From a virus: a stretch of 26,777 bases of DNA. Positions 11,465-18,786 of the stretch are shown in pieces. The position numbers were made by a program, and so were the translations under genes. How positions within the stretch are numbered: the stretch's first letter is position 1; each line of letters begins with the position of its first letter. The DNA lies in the IMG/VR virus record IMGVR_UViG_3300012920_000214, positions 1 to 26,777 of that record. One strand, written 5' to 3'. The notes under the pieces were generated by a model, which searched no databases, had not been told where the DNA came from, and saw nothing but the letters and a program-made list of their open reading frames with translations.

Positions 11465-12535
11465 ATGTCCAACGTAATAGCTAATAACATCAAACAAATG
11501 AAAAACCTTAATCTTGAAAAGGTAAAGGAAGGCGCTGGTAAAATAGCAGCAAATAACGCGTCTAATGGTCAACTCTTTACAACTGCAGACAATAAAATTA
11601 AAGCCAAAAGAATAATGCATTGGCCTGATAATTTAAGAGAAGATGGAAGAGAAGTTGTTAGATTCTCTGTAAGAAAAAGATCTGATTTAGATAATGTGCC
11701 GGGAGCTATATATCTTTATAATGCCCCAGGATTTTCTTTAGCTGATACAGCACAATATAATGGAGATTCTTTTGGTCTTTATGGAAGATCTAGTTTAGAA
11801 GCTGTTGATTTTGCAACTGATTTTACTAATGCAGCGGCAAATGAAACTAGCTTTAAAGCGCTTGACTTTGCAAAAGGAATTGGTATTAATTTAGCTCAAA
11901 CCGCACAGACAGAGGGATTAGATGTTGGTGCTGTTTTAATGGGTCAATTAGGAACAGCTGGTAAAGCAATACAAACAAAACAAGGTAAAATATTAAGTCC
12001 ATTTAATAATATTACATATCAGGGACCAACTATGAGAGGATTTACTTTCCAATATAAAATGGTTGCTGAAACAGAAGATGAATCAGATATGATTCGTGAC
12101 ATAGAAAACACATTTAGAAAATATCTATATCCAAAAGAAGCAGTCGAAGGATTTATCTTAGAATACCCACCATACTTTATGATTCAATTTTTAAAAACAC
12201 AAATAACTGAAGAAGGAAATTTTGAATTAGTAGAAAACGAATATCTTCCGTTCTTAAAATTATCATATTTACAAAGTATGTCTGCTACATATAATGGTGG
12301 ATCAAACGCTTTTCATAATAAAGGTCAGCCAATTGAATTAGATTTATCTTTAACCTTTGCAGAAGCAACAATGCAAACACGTGATTCTCTATATGAAAGC
12401 GGCGATGACGCACCAGAATACTTAGAAGATAGAAGGAGAGAAGGTATTACTAGTATGTTTGATGGAACTAAGAAAGAGACAACTGGTGGTGGTAAAAAAC
12501 CTACATTTAATCCTAAGCCAGGAGGATTTAGATAA
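11465..12535 (+). CDS. 48: gp48-like baseplate tail tube cap
   Basis: gp48 sits on the baseplate hub under gp54 and seeds the tail tube in T4. This 356-residue protein is close to T4 gp48 in length (364). It has an N-terminal linker region, a beta-rich core with the tube-fold signature RGFTFQYKMVAETEDESDMI followed by ENTFRKYLYPKE and PYFMIQFLKTQI, and a Gly/Lys-rich flexible tail (GGGKKPTFNPKPGGF). The ribosome site is a modest GGAAAA. It is first gene of the rightward baseplate operon behind a TATAAATA promoter. Its stop is followed by the gp53 start (TAATG joint), with GGAGG for gp53 inside its last codons. Confidence 0.82.
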   Translation: MSNVIANNIKQMKNLNLEKVKEGAGKIAANNASNGQLFTTADNKIKAKRIMHWPDNLREDGREVVRFSVRKRSDLDNVPGAIYLYNAPGFSLADTAQYNGDSFGLYGRSSLEAVDFATDFTNAAANETSFKALDFAKGIGINLAQTAQTEGLDVGAVLMGQLGTAGKAIQTKQGKILSPFNNITYQGPTMRGFTFQYKMVAETEDESDMIRDIENTFRKYLYPKEAVEGFILEYPPYFMIQFLKTQITEEGNFELVENEYLPFLKLSYLQSMSATYNGGSNAFHNKGQPIELDLSLTFAEATMQTRDSLYESGDDAPEYLEDRRREGITSMFDGTKKETTGGGKKPTFNPKPGGFR

Positions 12536-13434
12536 TGTATTTTAATAAATTTCCTAAAATTAAATATGACTTTAACCGTGATGGAATTATTAATAATGTA
12601 GTAGATATATTTAGACAAGTAAGACCTTTACAGAATTTTGTAGATGAATTTACGTCATACCAATATATTACTATTCCTGATGGAGATAGACCAGACGTAT
12701 TATCACAACGTTTATACGGAACACCAGATTTTTATTGGACATTCTTTATTGTAAATGATTCATTACATGATGGAATTGGTGTATGGCCAATGTCTATGAT
12801 TGACCTAAACGAATATATTGAAAAGGAATATGAAGGGTTCGCATTAGAAACAAGACCAGATTTAGTAACAAACACAGATGATGGTGTTATAGAATTTAAA
12901 AATAGTTTAGCAGGAAGATTTACAGTAGGACAAACAATCACGGGAGCGACCTCGGGCGCGACGGGTACGCTCGTACGAAAGGATATATATTTAAATCAAT
13001 TAATCGTACAAAACGTGACAGGAACATTTTTAGGAGCTGGAGATAATAATACTCTAGAAAATATATCAGGTAATAGAGTGGACGAATTAGGAAATGTTAC
13101 ATTGAGCACAGTACAATGTTTTAAAGCTTGGAAGTATGCAGACGCTCCACATCACTATTATGAAACAGGAGATGGTAAAGAAGATTCTGTTACAAGACCA
13201 GATGGAAGTAAAACATTTGGAATAGAAGCTCATGTAAGTAATGCTAATTTCTTTTCTGTTCCCGATAATGCTAGTTTGGCATTACAACTACAGGAAGGTT
13301 CTGTGGCAGCTCCGCAGTATGTAAGTAACAGACAATATGTATTCGATTTAAATGAACAAAGATCTAAGATAAGAGTTATAGATCCAAATATAATTGTAAA
13401 GTTTGATGAAGCATTTAGATCATTGGTTAAATAA
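12535..13434 (+). CDS. 53: gp53-like baseplate wedge subunit with inserted beta module
   Basis: gp53 links baseplate wedges in T4 (196 aa). Here the family core is split: residues 1-105 contain the LysM-like signature DRPDVLSQRLYGTPDFYWTF and VNDSLHDGIGVWPM, and residues 260-299 the C-terminal signature (YVFDLNEQRSKIRVIDPN). Between them lies an extra segment of about 100 residues. Its first part, about 122-182, is a small beta module with ITGATSGATGTLV and a LIVQNVTGTFLGAGD strand pair that recurs, diverged, in the gp8 and DUF4815-type proteins. The codons for this ATSGATG stretch (about 12938-12980) are strikingly GC-rich against the AT-rich surroundings. GGAGG lies upstream of ATG 12535. 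Confidence 0.85.
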   Translation: MYFNKFPKIKYDFNRDGIINNVVDIFRQVRPLQNFVDEFTSYQYITIPDGDRPDVLSQRLYGTPDFYWTFFIVNDSLHDGIGVWPMSMIDLNEYIEKEYEGFALETRPDLVTNTDDGVIEFKNSLAGRFTVGQTITGATSGATGTLVRKDIYLNQLIVQNVTGTFLGAGDNNTLENISGNRVDELGNVTLSTVQCFKAWKYADAPHHYYETGDGKEDSVTRPDGSKTFGIEAHVSNANFFSVPDNASLALQLQEGSVAAPQYVSNRQYVFDLNEQRSKIRVIDPNIIVKFDEAFRSLVK

Positions 13435-13436
13435 TT

Positions 13437-14906
13437 ATGGAAGCATCTTATAATATAGGGGCGGGTGGAAAACACGTTCACCCAAACAGCTATTCAATAA
13501 AACAGTTTGAACTGTTTCCCCACAATGTAAAATTTAGACCACCAGAAGCTGATGAAGAAGAAAGCCAAATAGTTTCCGAAACTAAGGCACTTACAAATTT
13601 AGCTATGACAGAATTAGGAGATGCTCTGAGTGGAGGTCCTTCAGCTGATATATTAGGCGCAGTCCAATCATTTTCATTTTCAGAAAGTATAACCCAACCA
13701 AGTATTATGGGAGAGGTTATTATTGTAGATGCTACTAATATGATTGAAAATTATAGAATACAAGGCGGTGAAAAAATAAGAATAGTAATAGTTCAGGATT
13801 TACCAGAAGAACAAAAAGAGATAATTCTTTCCTTATACATTTCTGAAGTATTGGGAATTCGAAAAAAGTCAATAGGTGGTCAAACATATAAATTAACCCT
13901 AGTTACAAAAGAACACTTTCAGAATGCACTAATGAAACTAAATAAACATTTTAGTGGTACCGCAGTTAATATAGTAGAAGGTATTATTAAATCAGAATTA
14001 GGTGGAAAGATTGCTGAGAGTTCTATTCCAGCACCTAGTGCTATTACTTCAATTATACCTGAAGGAACAATAAACCCAGATCTAGCGTCTTCAAATAAAC
14101 TATCAGGAATATATCCTAAATTAAGACCCTTTGATGCAATTAATTGGATTTTAAGAAACGCACATGATACACTTACACCTATTTTCTTATATCAAACATT
14201 ACAGGGATATCCAGGATATACATTAAAAAGTTATAGACAAATGATAGCAGAAGGTGTATATTCACAGTATAATAATAAACCTTTTGGACTAACTCAAACA
14301 ATAGAAGATAAGGATTTTTACGATTTACAAAGAGAAAAGATACAGAATTTTTCCGTAAATAGTTATTCTGATAAAATGCAAAAAGCAAGAAGGGGTGTTT
14401 ATGCTGCAACTGCAGAAGAAGTTTCTATTGATAATAAAAAGCATGAGACATACGAATATACGTATACAGATCCTACAAAATTAAATGATTTTAAACCTTT
14501 TACAATGACCGAATCTCTCGGTGGAGGATTTACTAGACTAAATGATAAAGAATATATTAACTCTAGAAACTATTTTATTAATAGAGATTCAGACTATCAT
14601 CAAAATCTTGCTACATTCCTTCCACAAACAGTTGCTTCTTTTGAAAATTTAAGTGATACATCTATGACAATCCAATTGTTTGGTGATCCAAACTTATCAC
14701 CTGGTAAAGTTGTAGAATTAAATATGTTTAAAGATCAGCCAGAAGGTACATTAGAAAAAGATAAAAATATAGACAATGCATTACTTGGCGGAAAATATCT
14801 AGTATCAGCTATTACACATTCCTTTGCAGTTACAGGATATTCAATGTCAGTTAATTTACTAAAAGATTCTAGTAGACTAAACTTTGAGGAGAGAACAGAA
14901 TTATGA
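13437..14906 (+). CDS. 27: gp27-like baseplate hub protein
   Basis: gp27 forms the trimeric hub ring that holds the gp5 spike. This 489-residue protein (T4: 391) shows the hub-fold pattern: an N-terminal beta domain (SFSFSESITQPSIMGEVIIV), a tube-like second domain (LYISEVLGIRKKSIGG, YKLTLVTKEHF), then LRPFDAINWILRNAHDT and PIFLYQTLQGYPGYTLKS as in gp27/gpD-type hubs. The C-terminal beta domain ends near LLGGKYLVSAITHSFAV. Its position directly before the gp5 OB-fold gene, with an ATGA overlap, supports the assignment. The ATG at 13437 has only a poor ribosome site and lies three bases behind gp53, so translation may depend on coupling. Confidence 0.78.
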   Translation: MEASYNIGAGGKHVHPNSYSIKQFELFPHNVKFRPPEADEEESQIVSETKALTNLAMTELGDALSGGPSADILGAVQSFSFSESITQPSIMGEVIIVDATNMIENYRIQGGEKIRIVIVQDLPEEQKEIILSLYISEVLGIRKKSIGGQTYKLTLVTKEHFQNALMKLNKHFSGTAVNIVEGIIKSELGGKIAESSIPAPSAITSIIPEGTINPDLASSNKLSGIYPKLRPFDAINWILRNAHDTLTPIFLYQTLQGYPGYTLKSYRQMIAEGVYSQYNNKPFGLTQTIEDKDFYDLQREKIQNFSVNSYSDKMQKARRGVYAATAEEVSIDNKKHETYEYTYTDPTKLNDFKPFTMTESLGGGFTRLNDKEYINSRNYFINRDSDYHQNLATFLPQTVASFENLSDTSMTIQLFGDPNLSPGKVVELNMFKDQPEGTLEKDKNIDNALLGGKYLVSAITHSFAVTGYSMSVNLLKDSSRLNFEERTEL

Positions 14907-15367
14907 GGAAAGACGGATTTTTAGGAAATGAGTTTCATTGGTTTACTGGGGAGATAATTAGTTACCATTCAAAAAATAAAGTAAGAGTATATTGTCACGG
15001 GTATCATCCAAAAGGTTTACCAGATAATCAATATCCATTTGCACACGTTATGCTTCCAACTACTGTAGGAGGAACAAGTGATAGGGCAGCTAACCATAGC
15101 TTAGAAAATGGTTCATGGGTGGTTGGATTCTTTCGTGATGGACCAAGTGCACAAGACCCTATTATTATAGGATCTCTTCCATCTACTGACGATGGAACTG
15201 GTTCTTCTGGTGATAAAAAAGTATATGAGTTTCACGGTCATAGATTAAGTTATGAAGATGGTGGTTCAATTATAATAAAACATCGAATAGGTTCTACAAT
15301 TGAAATGGATCAGCTTGGTGATATAAAACTTACACCTGCACTTGGTAAAAAAGTAATAATGCCATGA
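14903..15367 (+). CDS. 5: gp5-like spike/hub OB-fold protein without lysozyme domain
   Basis: T4 gp5 (575 aa) has an N-terminal OB-fold, a lysozyme domain and a long triple beta-helix. This protein has 154 residues: the OB-fold (GNEFHWFTGEIISYHSKNKV, YPFAHVMLPTTVGG, NGSWVVGFFRDGPSAQDPII) and then only about 50 residues of beta strands (YEFHGHRLSYEDGGSIIIKH, STIEMDQLGDIKLTP), enough for a short tip. No lysozyme motif or catalytic Glu-Asp-Thr set is present, and the gene ends in a clean ATGA overlap with the next gene, so this looks like the natural form rather than a truncation. It follows gp27 with an ATGA overlap. Any cell-wall-cleaving activity must come from another protein. Confidence 0.82.
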   Translation: MRKDGFLGNEFHWFTGEIISYHSKNKVRVYCHGYHPKGLPDNQYPFAHVMLPTTVGGTSDRAANHSLENGSWVVGFFRDGPSAQDPIIIGSLPSTDDGTGSSGDKKVYEFHGHRLSYEDGGSIIIKHRIGSTIEMDQLGDIKLTPALGKKVIMP

Positions 15368-16461
15368 CGGATATACCAAAAACAGAAGTTCCACCAATGG
15401 AATGCCCGAATGTATTATTACCAACCCCCGCAAATTTATCTAACCTGTTTGGGACATTAGCAAGTAATGCTGAAAGAATGGTCCTATCAGAAATAGAAGA
15501 AATAAAAGAAGAAGGGGAAAAGATAAAAGAAGTAGTAGAGGATATAAGAAAAACATTTAGTCCTTACGATCCAAATTTTAAAGGAATATCTATTCCTGAA
15601 AAAGAATTTGAGATAATGATTCAAAGACTAATAGAAGAATATCACATGTATATTCCTGCAAAGATATTAGAGTTATTAAGTTCCGTTGTTCCAAGTGTTA
15701 TGGTTCCAATACCGGGATTAGGAATATCGGTTGATGTAGTAAAAATAGCAACTGATAGAGAATATTTAAATACAGTAATAGCAGAAATAGAAGATGTAGA
15801 TAAATTCTATGACTTATTACCAAGTGAGTATAAATTATTTAATGGAGATTTTGGATTAGAATCAAAAGAACTAAAGAAAAAACAAATACAGGATTTTATA
15901 AAGAACGAGGTAACAAAGGCACAGAATAATTTAATGTTTGGTGGGTTCGGTGCTTTAATTGGGACTTCTCCAACAAAAGAAGTTTGGGAAACTTTATCTT
16001 TACCTGGATTACCTAATCCTTTAAATTTAGATGTTAAGGGTTCGATTGACGCAGCTCTTGCAGATGGTAAATCAGATTTAGAAAAAGTAAAATCCTTAAA
16101 AGAAATAAAAATAGAAGGGTTCGATATAACAGGATTATTAGGCGGTGAGTTTAATGATATTATTGATAGTACAGAATTTAAAGTTGCTAGAATAAATCAA
16201 AAATTAAAAGAGTTTGAAGCTTCATGGCAAACCTTTTTATTAAAAACGTGGATGGGAAAGGTTACAGAATTTTTTAGTAAGATAGGATTAGGACAATTAA
16301 CAGAATTACTTAATATAGATTTTTGTAAGTTTTGTGAACTAATTGGATTACCTAAACAATTAACTTTGCCGGCTAGTGTTACAGCAGTCGCAAATGAATA
16401 TGTTAGTCCATTAAGTAATCAAACTGTTTCAATAACTCCTTACAATCCGCCACCAGAATAA
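15364..16461 (+). CDS. Baseplate-operon protein of unknown function (365 aa)
   Basis: A 365-residue protein with Pro-rich ends (KTEVPPMECPNVLLPTPAN at the start, SITPYNPPPE at the end). It has a long charged helix at about residues 43-68 (EIEEIKEEGEKIKEVVEDI), hydrophobic Pro/Gly segments at about 105-125 (VVPSVMVPIPGLGISVDVV), more amphipathic helices, and an FCKFCELIGLP motif near residue 321. No membrane span is certain. It starts in an ATGA overlap with gp5 and ends 14 bases before gp25. I recall uncharacterised virion proteins at this position in marine T4-like phages. Position between the spike and gp25 suggests a hub or spike accessory protein (inference); I find no enzyme motif. Confidence 0.85.
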   Translation: MTDIPKTEVPPMECPNVLLPTPANLSNLFGTLASNAERMVLSEIEEIKEEGEKIKEVVEDIRKTFSPYDPNFKGISIPEKEFEIMIQRLIEEYHMYIPAKILELLSSVVPSVMVPIPGLGISVDVVKIATDREYLNTVIAEIEDVDKFYDLLPSEYKLFNGDFGLESKELKKKQIQDFIKNEVTKAQNNLMFGGFGALIGTSPTKEVWETLSLPGLPNPLNLDVKGSIDAALADGKSDLEKVKSLKEIKIEGFDITGLLGGEFNDIIDSTEFKVARINQKLKEFEASWQTFLLKTWMGKVTEFFSKIGLGQLTELLNIDFCKFCELIGLPKQLTLPASVTAVANEYVSPLSNQTVSITPYNPPPE

Positions 16462-16462
16462 G

Positions 16463-16470
16463 TATAAATA
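16463..16470 (+). promoter_or_regulatory. T4-type late promoter for gp25
   Basis: TATAAATAGATAT lies directly before the gp25 ATG (16476). With the TATAAATA at about -13 to -6 the transcription start coincides with the A of ATG, implying a leaderless mRNA from this promoter. The same 13-mer precedes gp8 (20750) and, with one change, the leftward 194-residue gene. Confidence 0.7.
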
Positions 16471-16475
16471 GATAT

Positions 16476-16913
16476 ATGAGTTATTCAGATAAATCAACAA
16501 CAGCAAGCGTACAGGTTTCTACAGTTAGAAGAAAAAAATCTTTTGCGGATCTAGATTTAAGTTTACCAATACATCCGTTAAAGAAAGATATTACTCCTTT
16601 AAAAGATGATGAGGCTATAAAAAATGCAGTTAAGAATTTAATATTAACTAATTTTTATGAAAGGCCTTTTCAACCAGATAAAGGTGCTAACTTGGTTGCA
16701 TTACTTTTTGAACATGCAGATTCTTTTACAGCTTTAGAAATAGAAGAAGCAATAAAAGATGTATTAAGAATATATGAACCAAGGATTAGAGTAAAAAGAG
16801 TAATATGTAATGATGATACACAATTAAACGCTTGGAGAGTAACAGTTAACTACACCATAAAATCTTTTGGTATTCCTTCAAAGGTAGGTGTTGTATTAAA
16901 AAGGTTAAGATAA
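16476..16913 (+). CDS. 25: gp25-like baseplate wedge protein
   Basis: gp25 is the sheath-polymerisation initiator at the baseplate wedge core (T4: 132 aa). This 145-residue protein matches the family: TNFYERPFQPDKGANLVALL, AIKDVLRIYEPRIRVKRV and a closing VNYTIKSFGIPSKVGVVL. The conserved YEPRI motif is intact. The N-terminal 20 residues are an unstructured Ser/Thr/Lys lead. No ribosome site precedes the ATG and a TATAAATAGATAT promoter abuts it. It is followed by gp6 after one base, the order 25-6 that is also conserved in other contractile systems. Confidence 0.92.
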   Translation: MSYSDKSTTASVQVSTVRRKKSFADLDLSLPIHPLKKDITPLKDDEAIKNAVKNLILTNFYERPFQPDKGANLVALLFEHADSFTALEIEEAIKDVLRIYEPRIRVKRVICNDDTQLNAWRVTVNYTIKSFGIPSKVGVVLKRLR

Positions 16914-16914
16914 A

Positions 16915-18786
16915 ATGGCTACAGATTTAAAAATTACAGACTTAGACTTTGCAGATATTAAAGCAAATCTAAAAAATTACTTAAAACAACAAACAGTTTT
17001 TCAAGACTACGATTTCGATGGAGCTGGACTTAATGTTCTATTAGATGTTCTAGCTTATAATACCCATTACAATGCCATGGCAGCTCATTTATCATTAAAT
17101 GAAGCTTTCCTTGATTCTGCGCAGATAAGAGGAAACGCAGTATCAAGAGCTCGGATGTTAGGATACGTTCCTACTTCCGAGCAAGCGCCAAAGGCTCAAG
17201 TTGATATGGTTATAGATGCCACAGACGTTCCCGCAGAAAATAGACCAGCAGCTTTAACACTTAAAAGAGGAACAAGATTTTCATCTACAGTCACAGGATT
17301 ACCATTTCCTTTTGTTTCAACAGAGGCTTCAAATACAACTTTAGTTGGTACAACATATACATTTTCAAATGTTAAATTAGCAGAAGGTAATTATAACTCT
17401 ATTAAATACAGAGTTGATAATGATATCCAAATACAGAAACACCAAATACCACATAAGAATGTAGACATCAGCACACTTCGCGTACGTGTGCAGGCGAACG
17501 AAGAATCTACTTCTTTTGATGTTTATACTAAATTCGAAACATTATTAAATGTAGATTCATCTAGTAAGATATATCATATACAAGAAAATAATGCAGGATT
17601 CTATGAAGTATATTTCGGCGATGGGGTAATAGGTAATAAACCACAAAATAATAATATAGTTACATTGGATTATGTACACACATCAGGTCCAGAAGCTAAC
17701 GGAGCAGGAAAGGCAATCGGATCTGTTGGTGAATTTAGTTTAACTGATACAGTATTATCTGGTTCGTCTGAAACAATTACAACAAAGATCGTAGCTTCAG
17801 GTGGATCAGATCAAGAAGGTTTAGAATCTATTAGGTACAACGCACCTATTACATTCTCATCACAAAATAGAGCAGTTACAACAGACGATTATAGAGCAAT
17901 TATAAAAAATAACTTTTCAAATATTGCTTCTATTAATACTTGGGGAGGTGAAGATCAAGCCATTCCAGATTATGGTAAAGTCTTTATAGCTATTCGACCG
18001 AACACCGCAGAAAATTTAACAAGTGCAGAAAAAACAGAAATAATAAACACAATTTTAAAAGGTAAGAACGTAGTTTCTATTACTCCTGAAATAGTTAATC
18101 CAAATTATTCTAAGTTAGAGTTAGACGTAGTATTTAAATATAATCCAAACCTAACTGATAGAACTGCAGCAGATCTAGTAGCAGTCGTAAAAGATACATT
18201 AGATGATTATTCATTAAATCAATTAAATAGGTTTGATGGTATATTCAGACATTCAGAAGTATTAAGAAACATAGACAAAGCAGATCCAGCTATTGTTAAC
18301 TCAACAGTAAGACCTTATATGTTTCAAAATATTACACCAACAGCAAATCAATTAAATAACTTTACATTGACATTCCCAGGAACATTCTTTGTACCGGGCG
18401 GAGCTACTCAAAGTGTTATAGAATCTACTTCTTTCTCTCAAGGTGGAGTAGATAATTTCTTTAATGATAAAGCTATCGATGGTTCTACAGAAAGACAAAT
18501 ATTTGCTTATAAATTAGTTGGTGATAATAAAGTTACAACAATTGAAAATTGTGGAACAGTTAGTCCATCAACAGGAACAGTAACCTTAAATAATTTTAGC
18601 CCAGTAGACGTTACAGCAATTCGTGTAACAGTTCAACCTAATTCATTGGATATTGCTCCGAAGAGAGATCAGATATTAGAAATATCCGGTTCCAGATTAA
18701 CAGTAACAGCAGAAGAAGATCTAATCGCAACTGCTGGTTCTTCAGGTTCTATAGATTATACAACAACATCAAGGTTTAGATCATAA
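16915..18786 (+). CDS. 6: gp6-like baseplate wedge protein (Baseplate_J type)
   Basis: gp6 builds the wedge backbone and the iris-like inner ring in T4 (660 aa). This 623-residue protein has an N-terminal helical lead (DYDFDGAGLNVLLDVLAYNT, HYNAMAAHLSLNEAFLDSAQ), then the gpJ-family signature FGDGVIGNKPQNNNIVTLDY with SGPEANGAG, and GGSDQEGLESIRYNAPITF with AVTTDDYRAII. It ends in a Ser/Thr-rich beta domain (about 490-623). A GC-rich codon patch (about 17472-17502) encodes TLRVRVQANEE. An AGG site lies in the gp25 end and the stop overlaps the next start as TAATG. Confidence 0.92.
   Translation: MATDLKITDLDFADIKANLKNYLKQQTVFQDYDFDGAGLNVLLDVLAYNTHYNAMAAHLSLNEAFLDSAQIRGNAVSRARMLGYVPTSEQAPKAQVDMVIDATDVPAENRPAALTLKRGTRFSSTVTGLPFPFVSTEASNTTLVGTTYTFSNVKLAEGNYNSIKYRVDNDIQIQKHQIPHKNVDISTLRVRVQANEESTSFDVYTKFETLLNVDSSSKIYHIQENNAGFYEVYFGDGVIGNKPQNNNIVTLDYVHTSGPEANGAGKAIGSVGEFSLTDTVLSGSSETITTKIVASGGSDQEGLESIRYNAPITFSSQNRAVTTDDYRAIIKNNFSNIASINTWGGEDQAIPDYGKVFIAIRPNTAENLTSAEKTEIINTILKGKNVVSITPEIVNPNYSKLELDVVFKYNPNLTDRTAADLVAVVKDTLDDYSLNQLNRFDGIFRHSEVLRNIDKADPAIVNSTVRPYMFQNITPTANQLNNFTLTFPGTFFVPGGATQSVIESTSFSQGGVDNFFNDKAIDGSTERQIFAYKLVGDNKVTTIENCGTVSPSTGTVTLNNFSPVDVTAIRVTVQPNSLDIAPKRDQILEISGSRLTVTAEEDLIATAGSSGSIDYTTTSRFRS

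Noticed and set aside
15345-15367. A-run near the end of gp5 as a possible second frameshift site
   Set aside because: The phase is GGT AAA AAA GTA, which does not give an X_XXY_YYZ heptamer, and the downstream gene has its own ATG in an ordinary ATGA overlap.
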